Shown: positions 23,262 to 34,746 of the stretch, piece by piece
Layout: the number at the start of each line of letters is the position of its first letter
Numbering within the stretch: the first letter of the stretch is position 1
Origin: Erigeron canadensis
Taxonomy: Eukaryota > Streptophyta > Magnoliopsida > Asterales > Asteraceae
Assembly: GCF_010389155.1 (NCBI RefSeq)
Contig: NC_057763.1
Span: forward strand, 34,144,645-34,208,644
Direction: 5' to 3'
Length of the DNA: 64,000 nucleotides
Position numbers and translations under genes: made by a program
The notes under the pieces: model-generated
Database searches by the model: none
What the model was told of the DNA's origin: nothing
Seen by the model: only the letters and a program-made list of their open reading frames with translations

Positions 23262-23500
23262 TCATTTACCTATTATTTAGTCCCCACCTTTTTTTAATTA
23301 AAAATACACAATACATTTACACAACTGAACTTGCAAAAGATTCCCAATAGCCCACTAATTTATCATTTTCAGTGGGTGAATGCATTGACCGAGCCATCTT
23401 CACCTTTCCATTCAACCGATGTGCTATAAAGCTTTCACTTGTTAACCGATCTATTTCACCTATAGCCTTCACCAATGGTCTTACAGATATAGTTTTGCTG

Positions 23501-23628
23501 TCATAACTAAAAAACCAAGTCTTACACTTGCAAGTTAATTAAGTCAAACTATGGAAGTCAATCATAACTAAAAAACCAAGTCTTACACTTGCAAGTTAAT
23601 TAAGTCAAACTATGGAAGTCAATCATAA
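23501..23628. repeat. Perfect 61-bp tandem duplication
   Basis: TCATAACTAAAAAACCAAGT...CTATGGAAGTCAA occurs at 23501-23561 and again at 23562-23622 without a difference. The first bases of a third copy follow. Confidence 0.85.
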
Positions 23629-23679
23629 AATGCCTTCACATTCTATATTTATGAGACCTTTTAATATGCTATCAGGCTT

Positions 23680-24314
23680 GTGCTTATAACAAAAGGAGTC
23701 CTAAGGAGTCCTGACTGCCACGTTAGCAGGACTCCCCTCAGGACTCTCCCTGCCTATAAGCAAACTTCTTCAAGACTTTTTCGCCACATCATCAAATAAT
23801 TTATTAATTTTTTTTGTTATTTAAACACATAAATAAGTAAACACTTTTATTATTAATAATAATACTAACATTTCATTAATATTAAATAATGACAAATGAA
23901 CTTTAATAATAATAACTTTTAAAATTAATGTTTTAAACAAAATATATCTAATAAATATAATTTTTATAAAAGTTAGAGGGGTAAAATGAAATATCACTTT
24001 TGAAAAACAAAACAAGAAAAATATACAAATGAATGGTTTTTTTCTTTATATATATATAAGATGGTATATATACAAAAGATGAATGGTTGGTTCTTTGAAT
24101 GAATGTAAAATAAACCCCATTTGACAATCAGAGAGAAAGGTTGTTTTTTTTTTAATTTATCGGCATCTAATATTCCAAGGCCCCACATTTGAGCGTCCAA
24201 ACTAATTCTTGTGGGAGAAGTTGATGAAGGACGCACGGCGGAGGACACTCGTTATTGTTAGCGTCTAGCGTCCAAGCCTTCAAGAACGCACCAGAGAAGA
24301 CACTATAAGCACAG
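23680..24314. repeat. Possible MITE with TTGTGCTTATA / TATAAGCACAG ends
   Basis: CTTGTGCTTATAAC at the left is matched in inverted form by ACTATAAGCACAG at the right. The middle is AT-rich and non-coding. No clear target duplication. Confidence 0.3.
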
Positions 24315-24499
24315 ACCTCACTTTTTTACCTTGTTATCATGAAAATTATATTATGCAGACGTATACACGTTATGTAAAATTAATTCTTTTTGATCATGTA
24401 GTCATTTATGATTTTTTTTTCTCGGTTTAATAATTAAGATTATCTTTTTAACATCATATTATGATGTATCAGCCTATCAGGATTTGTTATATTAGACCT

Positions 24500-24525
24500 A
24501 TATATATATATATATATATATATAT
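24500..24525. repeat. (TA)n microsatellite
   Basis: An uninterrupted TA run of about 26 bp. Confidence 0.8.
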
Positions 24526-24860
24526 CCACCATACTCCCAGAGTTCGAACCTTGTAGCTAGTGAGTAAATTAAAGCCAGAAAAGTACGTGCCATTTACATG
24601 ATCAGACAGAAACCAAGTAAACCCGTAAACCTTCTGTTATAACTGGGATCAAACGCATGACCCAAATCCAGATTCTTTAAGATTAAATTAAATTTGTATT
24701 AGTATAGATTGTTTATATTCATGTAGGTAGGTAGCTCTTTGTCAATTGCAACTTGTAATTAGCTTCTTGACAAATCTTAAAGCAACGTGGAGACATAATA
24801 TTAGAATTCAGAAATGTTCAAACAAGTGAAGAGACACCTCATACATACTTTCAAAATCCA

Positions 24861-24880
24861 TACTTCCACTTGGTTCAATT
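24861..24880 (+). promoter_or_regulatory. Conserved albumin promoter block, gene at 25.0 kb
   Basis: TACTTCCACTTGGTTCAATT lies about 95 bp upstream of the TATA box. A TGCATG RY-type core follows at 24900-24905. Confidence 0.5.
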
Positions 24881-24973
24881 AATTCGTCGTATATATATAT
24901 GCATGTGAAAATTCGTACATGGTTTTCTAAAACCATTGCATATCATCAACACCTACGTTCAGGAAAAAACCAC

Positions 24974-24981
24974 TATAAATA
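24974..24981 (+). promoter_or_regulatory. TATA box, 25.0-kb albumin gene
   Basis: TATAAATA lies 56 nt before the ATG at 25037. This argues that the upstream in-frame ATG at 24899 is not used, since it precedes the TATA box. Confidence 0.65.
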
Positions 24982-25036
24982 CCCACCAATCTCCACCACC
25001 CAAATTCACACAACAAACACTTCATCAATCTTAAGA

Positions 25037-26110
25037 ATGGCAAAGCTTACACTTCTCGCACTCGCTTTCACCGCCCTTGTAGCCTTTGCTGCAGCCCACA
25101 CAACCACCGTCACCACAACCGTTGAGGATGAGAATCCAATTCCAATTCCATCATTTATTCCTCCAATTCCGGGTGTAACTGGGCCCATGTGTCGCCTAAA
25201 GCTCCAGATGCAACAATTGGATAAATGTCAGATGTACCTCCAGCAAGGACAGAGTCCTTATGTTAGTGAGGCTCAAATGGGCCTACGCAAAGGACAACAA
25301 CAACTCCAACAACAATGCTGCCAACAGCTCCAAAACGTTGAAAGCCGGTGCCAGTGTGAGGCCGTGAAGCAGGTTTTGCAGGATGCACAAAGAATGCAAG
25401 GACAACAACAAGGACAGTTTGGTTTCCAGCAACAACAGATGGAGCAGATGGCTCAGCGCCTCCCTCAACAATGCAGACTCCAAGTCCGTGAACAAGAATG
25501 CCAAATCAGAGGATCATCAGGCGGCTTCTCTAACCCACAACAACAGTGTAGCCGTGTCCAAGGTCAAAGCTTCAACCAGTGCCAAAGGTATAATTAATTA
25601 TAAGTCGTGTCAAATTACTACTGTGCTTGTTAATCAAATTTTCGCAACATCATGCATGGATATACTCCGTATAATAGTATATGGTTTTTGTATTTAGTTA
25701 GAGTAATATCCATTATATATTAATAATTTGTCTCTAATAATTACGACTAGATAAAATAACATTTTAACGACAGGTTCATCCAAGAAGCACAAAGAAGCTC
25801 CCCCAGGATGATGGTATCCCGACAGTCACAACAACTCCAGCAACAACTCCAACAATGTTGCAATGAGCTCGAGAACGTGCAGAGGGAATGCCAGTGCGAG
25901 GCATTCGAAGAGGTTTACAGGCAAGCCGTCCAGCAGCAACAAGGTGGCCGACAGCAACAACCATGGCAACAGGGTGGCCAACAGCAACACCAACAACGTC
26001 CACAATGGCAACAAGGTAGCCAACAGATGATCGGGCAGGCGATGGAGACCATTCGCAACCAGTGCAACATAGAAGTGCAGCAATGCCGAGTTCCATCTGC
26101 AATGTTTTGA
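25037..26110 (+). CDS. Double 2S albumin precursor, two exons, 295 aa
   Basis: Exons are 25037-25587 and 25774-26110 (888 nt). The layout is signal peptide, TTTVEDENP propeptide, the proline-rich stretch PIPIPSFIPPIPGVTGP, albumin domain 1 (eight Cys), linker RGSSGGFSNP, albumin domain 2 (eight Cys), C-terminus RVPSAMF. Length equals that of the known sunflower double albumin as I recall it. The start at 25037 is chosen because it follows the TATA box and begins the signal peptide MAKLTLLALAFTALVAFAAA. Exon 2 and 3' UTR are almost identical to those of the 30.7-kb gene (one coding change, Val/Met), but the introns differ strongly. The N-terminal proline-rich part instead matches the 20.6-kb gene. 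Confidence 0.95.
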
Positions 26111-26285
26111 AGTGCGTGAGGCAAATTAATAAAGGGACTCACATCTCTAGTCCACATATATATGGCTTTGAGATGGGAAGAGTTTTGTGAGAAGAACAAC
26201 AATAATGATAAGCATATATATACATGTGAAACTATTATATATGTATCTCATGTATGTTTTCATCTTATAAAATAAATAAAACGTA

Positions 26286-28463
26286 GAGTTATCGACATAG
26301 ATCGTAGTCCCTGTGGTTTACTCAAAAAAATCACGTTTCATCCCTATGGTTCAATAACCTCATTGATAGTCCTTTATAGGAGGATAAGGTTCGTGTTTTG
26401 TCCTTTAAGATGACGACCGTCATCTCACCTCCATTAAAACTATCACGTGCTTCCCACGTGAGGGTATTTTAGTACTTTTAAAAATATAAAAGACCAAATG
26501 TGAGTCTTTTCTGTAGACCTCTATCTCCATCTCTCTGCATCTCTATACATTTTCCAAACACACAAAAATTAAAAATCATTATCACTTCAATACCAAAAAA
26601 ACCTTAAACAAGAGCTATATTACAATTTGTAAATGAAAAACCCACGTCTTCATCATCTATATTACAATTTGTAAACGAAAAACCCACAAAGCCTGACTAA
26701 AATGAAAACTAAATAGACCACCACCGGGTTATTGTTTCCGTCGTTGTTATGTCATCTATAGACCACCGCAGCGTCACCGCCTCTCTCTACATCATCAAAA
26801 AAGCAATTAATAACTTTAATCCCATCAAACTCGTTGTCCATCAAAACATATCTATATATACATTATCTACTTCAACAATATAGGAAAACGGAAAAAAGAA
26901 ACAGATCTAACATACCACCACGACCACATTGTTTTTCAAAGATATGCGCCGATTCAACTCACTCCGATCACAATAAGTCAACTACCACGATTCACATGCT
27001 CTCTATTGGCGTTTTTTTCCCGATGTAAAAAAAGCTTTTACTTACACCGAAACCCACCATCTGATTTATACAATTCACAAATCTATACCGAGCATCACTG
27101 TCTACTCACCACAATCTTATCAGAGTTCGATACCCAAAACCTATCTCTGGCAGTCAACAGTGGCGGTGGAGGAGAAGGAGACGGCGGAGCAGCAACTTTT
27201 GACCACGTGAGTTAAAGCTGCGTTACCAATCTTTTCATTTAACACTCCGGTGAGAACAGTCTTAAAATAAGAACGGTGAGGACACTTAAAAAAAATCATT
27301 TTGATGCATTAAAAGTCCATAAAACTAACATAGTGCATAACTAATTATCATTATTTAAGTGTTTAACAACACATTGATCCGTCAAAATCGAAAAAATCAT
27401 GTTTTTTGGTGGATGCATCCTTATGAAGAATATGCATCCAAGAAGGATGCACAAAACAAAAAACATGATTTTTTTTATTTTGACAGGCCAATGTATTGTT
27501 ATACACTTAAATAATGATAATTAGTTATGCACTATGTTAGTTTTATGGACTTTTAATGCATCAAAATGATGTTTTTTAAATGTTCACACCGTTCTTATTT
27601 TTAAACTGTTCTTATTTGATTATCCCCCTATATATAGGGTATCACTCCGATGAGAACACTCTTAAAATAAGAACGGTGAGAACACCTTAAAAACATCATT
27701 TTGATGCATTAAAAGTCCAAAAAACTAACATAGTTCATAACTAATTATCATTATTTAAGTGTTTAACAACACATTCATCCGTCAAAATCGAAATAATCAT
27801 GTTTTTTGTTTTGTGCATCCATCTTGAATGCATATTCATCAGAATGATGCATCCAACAAAAAACGTGATTTTTTCGATTTTGATGAATCAATATGTTGTT
27901 AAACACTTAAATAATGATAATTAGTTATGCACTATGTCAGTTTTATGGACTTTTAATGCATCAAAATGATGATTTTAAGGTGTTCTCACCGTTCTTATTT
28001 TAAATTTGTTCTTATTTGATTGTCCCCCTATATATATATATATTATGTGTGTGTATGTATGATGGTGGAGATAGATACATATATATGTGTGTTATTAATT
28101 AGAAAAATTAGTTATGATTTTTTTTTTAGATCTGGTTTTTTATACATATTTTGAAAAAAAAATTGGTGGTAGTTGGAGTTGATTGATGGTGATGATAAAG
28201 ATAGAAAATGTTAAGGAATAAACGGGAAAAAAAAAGTTGTAAAAACAAATCACCAATAGTCCTTTATAGGTGGAAAAGACTGAAATACCCCTCACATAGG
28301 AGGCATATGAGGGTTTTGACGGAGGTGAGATGACGGTCGTCATCTTAAAGGAAGAAACACGAACCTTATCCTCTTATAAAGGACTGTCAATGAGGTTATT
28401 GAACCACAGGGATGAAACATGATTTTTTGAGTAAACCACAAGGACGATCTATGTCGATAACTC
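26286..28463. mobile_element. Mutator-like element, 2178 bp, ~190-bp terminal inverted repeats
   Basis: The left arm (26286-26477) starts GAGTTATCGACATAGATCGT. The right arm (about 28275-28463) is its inverted copy with few changes. A perfect 9-bp duplication TAAAACGTA flanks it (26277-26285 and 28464-28472). It sits at the end of the 3' UTR region of the 25.0-kb albumin gene. The paralogous position after the 30.7-kb gene (near 31963, TAAAACGAAAGCTTAAG) is uninterrupted, so it is an empty site. No transposase ORF is visible, so it is non-autonomous. Two foldback elements sit inside. Confidence 0.8.
27241..28036. repeat. Two adjacent foldback (palindromic) MITEs inside the Mutator-like element
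   Basis: Copies span about 27241-27635 and 27636-28036. Each has arms of about 200 bp containing AAGAACGGTGAGAACACC..., CATTTTGATGCATTAAAAGTCC and TAACTAATTATCATTATTTAAG, repeated inverted. A half copy lies at 32245-32480 and a fragment near 33650. Confidence 0.65.
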
Positions 28464-28472
28464 TAAAACGTA

Positions 28473-29690
28473 AGCTTAAGTTTTAATCTTTAAGCCCCAA
28501 AAGTATCACAAAATTCTCATAGATAGCTAGTGTTTTTTTTCTTGAACAGCCGACAACATATAATCTTTATCAAAGAAACTAGCAAAAAGTAATTAGGAGG
28601 AGGAGTACATGTAGAAGAAATTTAGAAGATCAGCATAGATTCCAAATCAAAAGTGCACCAAAAGTTGTAGTGTACGTAGATTGCCATATGCTAGAGGGCA
28701 AGAGCTATAGAGACTAAATTATAAGGTAACCGTAATTATAAGAAATATAATATTATGTTAACGGACGTTTATTTTGTTAACCATAATAAGTAAAAAATTA
28801 TATCTTAGAATGAATAATTAAATGTGTGTATTGACTAAGGAAAGTCTTCTCATATGAGAAAGACTAAGAGTGTTTGACAAAACTAGCTGAGAGCTGTTGT
28901 TTGATAAAATTAGCTGAGAGCTGTTGGCTGCTAACTGATAGTTGAAGTTTTTTAAATATATATAAATGTTCGGCAAATTAGTTGAAACTTTTTATTAAAA
29001 AAAATAAAATAACTAAAATGGACATAAAAAAAAGCAGTATCACTTTAATTAATACGAGTAATTAAATACAGTAGTTGACAAATAGTCTAAAACATAATAT
29101 AAGAAATTCTTTTAATGTGTACAAAGACACACCACATCTTTTGTGATTATAAACAAGGGAAAATGATCCGTACTGCAGACTTTATTTAAGCTTAGGTACT
29201 GTCACATTAAAAAAGGTTACATATTAAACCATTGAATTTAATAAACACACATAATCCCCTGAATTTTACATAAACTCCCTCTGAATTTTACATAATCTCC
29301 CCCTACTTTACCTAAGATAGATACTGCATGCTTTACCTAACCTTTTCCTTATAAACAATTACAAAATGCACATTCATAGAATACAAACAAAAAAGTAAAA
29401 CATGGTTTTTCTCATCATCAGTAACAACTTAAAAAAAAAATCCATTTACTGGGTCGTCATCTTCTTTATAAAAGAGATAAACATCTTAATGCAAAAATTC
29501 ATCAAGATTTTGATGTCAAAGAAGCTCAGGGTATTTGATGCTAAAAGCTTACAGCCCATCCGAAACGCTTGTTGAGATAGCGTTACATTTTCAAGCTTTT
29601 AGCTCCAACCGAAAAGCTTAATGCTTTCATATTCAAACAAGGTTTTTTATGTAAATAGGAGTTTTTTTTTAAAAAGCTAAAAGCTTAAAA
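28473..29690. other. Intergenic; MITE-like debris
   Basis: TTTGACAAAACTAGCTGAGAGCTG near 28.87 kb and GCTAAAAGCTTA-type repeats near 29.55 kb look like hAT-type MITE debris. I could not set boundaries. No gene. Confidence 0.35.
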
Positions 29691-29699
29691 CTTCTAATT

Positions 29700-29880
29700 T
29701 GCTTATAACCAAATGGAATGGATTCTTTTACAATTATTTGAAAGCCAAAGAAAAACACCACAGCAAATGGGCTCTTCCACAATTACTTGGGACCAAAGAA
29801 AAGATCAGATGAAATTGACTCTTTACAATTACTTAAAATCCATATAAAAGACCAAATGAAATTGGCTCTTTTACTATTAC
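29700..29880 (+). repeat. ~50-bp minisatellite upstream of the 30.7-kb albumin gene
   Basis: Degenerate units built on ACAATTACTTGAAATCCATA...AGATGAAATTGGCTCTTTT occur about four times. The same array is at 33855-34010, upstream of the 36.9-kb gene, with shared flank CACGAACTTTTTGTTGTTT. It therefore belongs to the duplicated albumin segment. Confidence 0.6.
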
Positions 29881-30570
29881 CTGATCAAAATTGAAACAAA
29901 ATAAAACAATCAACTAAAATATCTCACTGCACGAACTTTTTGTTGTTTAATTTGAATACTATAAGTGTTTCGATCAGAAAAGAAGTTTTGTTTTGCATAT
30001 ATCTCCGAGCTGAGCACGCATAATTATATAAGGAATTAGCAAAACTAGCTAGCTAGCTAGTCATAGTCATGTGATGAATGTCGTACTCATTTTACGCATG
30101 AAGGATCCAGTTGATTCGTCGGAGTGGATTCAATGCGAGATCCCTAGCTAATAAGCTGATGTATTAATATGGCTACAATATCTTGTGTATGTTCGTTTGG
30201 TTGTAGTTTTTATGGAAACATAAAAATAAGCTAAGTCACCTTTTGTAAGTTTTTTTTTTTTTTAATTCATGTGCTTTATGATTTTTACTCAATCTAAGAT
30301 TATTTCTTTAAGATTATAAATGGGATGATTGTACGCATGACTAAACTGCATAATAATTTTTAAGATTAAAATCTTTATTAGTATAGATCGATTCTCTACT
30401 GTATTTATTTTCACTGATGAGTTGCTTTTGATAAATTAAGTGCAACTTGTAAGCTTCTTGATAACCGGCCTCAAGCAATGTGGAGGCCAGCATGATAATG
30501 CAAGTTCATCAGAATTCAAAAATGTTCAAACAAGTGATCGAAGAGACACCTCACACATACTTTCAAAATC

Positions 30571-30592
30571 TATACTTCCACTTGGTTCAATT
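30571..30592 (+). promoter_or_regulatory. Conserved albumin promoter block, gene at 30.7 kb
   Basis: TATACTTCCACTTGGTTCAA lies about 90 bp before the TATA box. RY-type TGCATG cores follow at 30602-30607 and 30639-30644. Confidence 0.5.
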
Positions 30593-30676
30593 CGTCTTAT
30601 ATGCATGTTAAAAATCGTACATGGTTTTCTAAAACCATTGCATGTCACCACGTCGATCTATGTACCCAAAATCCAC

Positions 30677-30684
30677 TATAAATA
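30677..30684 (+). promoter_or_regulatory. TATA box, 30.7-kb albumin gene
   Basis: TATAAATA lies 55 nt before the ATG at 30739. Confidence 0.65.
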
Positions 30685-30738
30685 CACACCATCTCCACCA
30701 CCCCACCACAAACACATCAAACCATCTCCTAACGTACA

Positions 30739-31798
30739 ATGGCAAAGCTTACACTTCTCGCACTTGCTTTCACCGCCCTTGTAGCCTTTGCTACAGCCCA
30801 CACAACCATCGTCACCACCATCGTTGAGGATGAGAATCCATTTTCTCAATCTCCGAGGTGTCGCCAAAAGCTCCAAATGCAACGATTGGATAAGTGTCAG
30901 ATGTACCTCCAGCAAGGACAGAGTCCTTACGTTAGTGAGGTTCAAATAGGCCTACGCAAAGGACAACACCAACTCGAGCAACAATGCTGCCAACAGCTCC
31001 AAAATGTTGAAAGCCAGTGCCAGTGTGAGGCCGTACAGCAGGTTTTAGAGGATGCGCAAAGAATGCAAGGACAACAACAGGGACAGTTTGGTTTCCAGCA
31101 ACAACAAATGGAACAGAAGGCCCAGAGGCTCCCTCAACAATGCAGACTTCAAGTCCGTGAACAAGAATGCCAAATCAGAGGATCATCAGGCGGCTTCTCT
31201 AACCCACAACAACAGTGTAGCCGTGTCCAAGGTCAAAGCTTCAACCAGTGCCAAAGGTATAATATACTCGTATCTAATTAGTCGTGTCAAATTACTACTC
31301 CGTACTTTTTAAACAAATTTTCACAACATATATATTGCATGAATAGTATAGTATATGATTTTTGTAAGATACATATATCCACTATTATACAATTATAATT
31401 TGTCTCTAATTAATAATTAAGACTAGAATAAATATAATATATACTTTAACATAATTAACAGGTTCATCCAAGAAGCACAAAGAAGCTCCCCCAGGATGAT
31501 GGTATCCCGACAGTCACAACAACTCCAGCAACAACTCCAACAATGTTGCAATGAGCTCGAGAACATGCAGAGGGAATGCCAGTGCGAGGCATTCGAAGAG
31601 GTTTACAGGCAAGCCGTCCAGCAGCAACAAGGTGGCCGACAGCAACAACCATGGCAACAGGGTGGCCAACAGCAACACCAACAACGTCCACAATGGCAAC
31701 AAGGTAGCCAACAGATGATCGGGCAGGCGATGGAGACCATTCGCAACCAGTGCAACATAGAAGTGCAGCAATGCCGAGTTCCATCTGCAATGTTTTGA
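30739..31798 (+). CDS. Double 2S albumin precursor, two exons, 284 aa
   Basis: Exons are 30739-31256 and 31462-31798 (855 nt). Signal peptide MAKLTLLALAFTALVAFATA and propeptide TTIVEDENP lead directly, through only PFSQSP, to the first cysteine. The proline-rich insertion of the 20.6- and 25.0-kb genes is absent. Domain 1 (RCRQK to ECQI) and domain 2 (QCSRV to QCRVPSAMF) have eight cysteines each. Domain 1 shares SPYVSE.QxGLRKGQ with the 25.0-kb gene, against IPYDEL in the other pair. The 205-bp intron has diverged from the 186-bp intron of the 25.0-kb gene although the flanking exon 2 is nearly identical. Confidence 0.95.
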
Positions 31799-32024
31799 AG
31801 TGCGTGAGGCAAATTAATAAAGGGACTCACATCTCTAGTCCACATATATATGGCTTTGAGATGGGAAGAGTTTTGTGAGAAAGAACAACAATAATGATAA
31901 GCATATATATACATGTGTAACTATATATGTATCTCATGTATGTTTTCATCTTACGAATTCAATAAAACGAAAGCTTAAGTTTTAATCATTAAAAGCTCCA
32001 AAAATATTAATATATATATAAGTT

Positions 32025-32212
32025 CTAGATAAAATAAAACAAGTATTAAAGTAAAACAAATAAAACAATAAATTTTCCTTCACTAACAATTATTGTGCAT
32101 CATCAAATCATCATGTATCAATATATATGTGAATCTCCGTGCATCAATTTTATCATGATGTAAGGGTCAAGATCTTGTCTTATTTATTTTACTTTAATAC
32201 TTGTTTTATAAT
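32025..32212. repeat. MITE copy B with inverted AAGTATTAAAGTAAA ends
   Basis: The left ATAAAACAAGTATTAAAGTAAA is the complement of the right TTTACTTTAATACTTGTTTTAT. It matches 18828-19003. Confidence 0.55.
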
Positions 32213-32244
32213 AACTAACCCCTATATATGTATATATATATATA

Positions 32245-32480
32245 TATATATGGTGAGTATCAAATAAGAATGAAATTAAAATGAGAACAAATGAGAACAT
32301 TTAAAAACTACATTTTGATGCATTAAAGGTCTATAAAAATGACATAGTGCATAACTAATTATCATTATTTAAGTGTTTAACAACACATTGATCCGTCAAA
32401 ATCGAAAAAATCACGTTTTTTGTTGGATGCATCATTTTGATGAATATGCATTCAAGATGGATTGAAAAAAACAAAAATTG
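32245..32480. repeat. Half copy of the foldback MITE family
   Basis: It shares GATGCATTAAAGG, CATAACTAATTATCATTATTTAAG and CACATTGATCCGTCAAAATCG with 27241-28036. Confidence 0.55.
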
Positions 32481-32665
32481 TGATTTTAATATGATTGTGC
32501 ATCATATCCAAAAGAAATAAATAATAATGCAAATAATTACACTTATGCGTCTTAGTGCATCCCAAATGTTGTAAATTTTAATATTATTATTATTGTGCAC
32601 CCTTAATTAATTAATGAAGGAACTGTGCATCCAATATATAAATAATACAATTTTAACATGACATA

Positions 32666-33369
32666 CAGGGCTGGCTTAGAGGGTGTGCAAAGGATGCCAC
32701 TGAGTCGGGTCTACTTCTTCCGAGGGCCCACTACCTTCAAGTGGTAGTGGTGATGCCGGAACCTACGACGGTGAGCGGTGAGCAGAAAGAGACGATCATT
32801 AAAAAAGAAATAGAAAGTGATGAGTTGAAATGTTATTTTGGTCATCAGAAAGTGAGTCACAATGGATTTCGACTAAGCAGGTGTGTGGAAGTAAAACTGA
32901 GGAAGAAGACGGCCGCGTAGGCATACTCAGGAAGAAGATGACTGTATAGAAGTATAACTTCTACCATATTTTTCATGTTAGTCCTTCAAGTATTAAAAGC
33001 TTTTCATCAAATTATATAAGTTTGTATTAGCTACAGTTCGCCCTCTGATCTTATAAAATTCTACAACTACTAGACTTAAAATATATAGATCGTCGCGTAA
33101 TTGTGGAAGAAAGTTTTTACAAAAAAAAGATACTTATTTAAAGTAAAGTAACGTGATCTTTTTATTGATAATTGAACCTTTTATTTTTAAGGTTTTGATT
33201 TAAAAATAATATAATTAATGTTATCAAAACTCTAAATTTAGTCTCTTAATGTAGATTTTGTTTTATGATTTAAAATTTTATATGCCGTTAAATTGGCTAG
33301 TCTAGAGGGCCCATTTTATATTTACGAGCCGGGTCTTTGAAATTTTTTACATTTTCGGAGACGACAATG
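32666..33369. mobile_element. hAT-like non-autonomous element, decayed
   Basis: It starts CAGGGCTGGCTTAGAGGGTG, like hAT ends of the CAGGGCCGG type. Towards the right end is GAGCCGGGTCTTTGAAATTT. Flanking 8-mers ATGACATA (32658-32665) and ATGACATG (33370-33377) match at 7 of 8, the size expected for hAT. The right terminus itself is eroded. Confidence 0.4.
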
Positions 33370-33854
33370 ATGACATGGATTCGTAACATGACATTGATGC
33401 ATATTAGTATATTGTTACAGCAAAATAATGAAGAACGGTTGTGTCATGAGTTTACGTGAAAAGTAAATTAGAATAAAGAATCTAATACGAGTATGAAAAG
33501 TAATGTAAACTCAAAAGTGAAAACCGAATAATTAACCGTTTTATGAGCAAAAACAATTTGTTAATTTTACCCTTTTTTGTGGGTGATGATGTGGTTGTTT
33601 ATGATTGGTTGTTACATGTTAGATCTTATTTTTATATTGTTCTTATTGGATGACCATCCTATATATATATATAGTAACACTCCGGTAAGAACACTTTTAA
33701 AATATATATATATATATATATATATAGGGACTAAACTCAATTTCGTAACCAGTGGTAGATAAAATATTTGAATGTTTTGAGTAAACAAAGTCTTCTTATC
33801 ATATGACGAAGACTAATTAGAAGTCTAGCATACAAACCACATAAAGTAGCGTTT

Positions 33855-34010
33855 ACAATTACTTGAAATCCAGAGGAAAGACCACATTAAAATGGGCTCT
33901 TTTACAATTACTTGAAATCCATATAAAACACCAGATGAAATTGGCTCTTTTACAATCACTTGAAATCCATAGAAAAGACAAGATGAAATTGGCCCATTTA
34001 CAATTACTTT
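33855..34010 (+). repeat. ~50-bp minisatellite upstream of the 36.9-kb albumin gene
   Basis: Four degenerate units of ACAATTACTTGAAATCCATA...GATGAAATTGGCTCTTTT, paralogous to 29700-29880. Confidence 0.65.
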
Positions 34011-34425
34011 ATCGAAATCGAAAGAAACGAAATAACAGAATCAACTAAAACACTACACGAACTTTTTGTTGTTTCGAATACTGTATATGTGTTTTTTTTT
34101 TTAAATTTACTATAGCGTTTACGGTTTAAAAAAAAAACACCATCAAGTGAAATAGAAATGCCTTTAGATTCTTTGTATATCGTGTTGTTTAATTAAGGAC
34201 TCATGAATTACTTCATATAATAAGATTCGAAAGATTCCAATTCTTTTTTTTAACCAAACAAGTCTAAGAATGTTATCTGAATTTTCTACCAACCATATAC
34301 AATATGAAATGAAATCCAAACTCTAATTTCCTCAAATTTTATTGAATTCTGCACTCACGCTTTAAAAATTAATTCATTAATGCTGGTGTGAATATTTATC
34401 AAAATTCTCTTTAACTTTAAAACTT

Positions 34426-34737
34426 GAGTTAATTTCAAAAATCGTCCTTGTGGTTTTACCAAAAAATCATGTTTCATCCTTTAAACTTCGAAATGACACT
34501 AATAGTCCTTTATACGCGGATAATGGTCACGTTTCGTCCTTTAGCCGATCGTATAAAGAACAAAACATGAACATCATCCGTTAGATTAAAGGACGAAATA
34601 TGACCATCATCCGTTAGATTAAAGGACGAAACATGACTATTATCCGCGTATAAAGGACTACCAGTGTAATTTTAAAGTTTAAAGGATGAAACGTGATTTT
34701 TTGATAAAACCACAAGGACGATTTGTGAAATTAACCC
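34426..34737. mobile_element. Mutator-like MITE, 312 bp, 9-bp duplication
   Basis: Inverted ends read GAGTTAATTTCAAAAATCGT and complement. A perfect 9-bp duplication TTAAAACTT flanks it (34417-34425 and 34738-34746). The ends are homologous to those of the 2178-bp element (TCGTCCTTGTGGTTTTACC.AAAAAATCA), so it is a deletion derivative of that family. Confidence 0.75.
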
Positions 34738-34746
34738 TTAAAACTT

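Noticed and set aside
24899..25036. In-frame upstream ATG extending the 25.0-kb albumin by 46 residues (likewise 36714 for the 36.9-kb gene)
   Set aside because: The upstream ATG precedes the TATA box, and the extension would bury the signal peptide.
32680..32960. Possible gene fragment inside the hAT-like element
   Set aside because: Frames are short and unrecognised. The sequence is better explained as element DNA.
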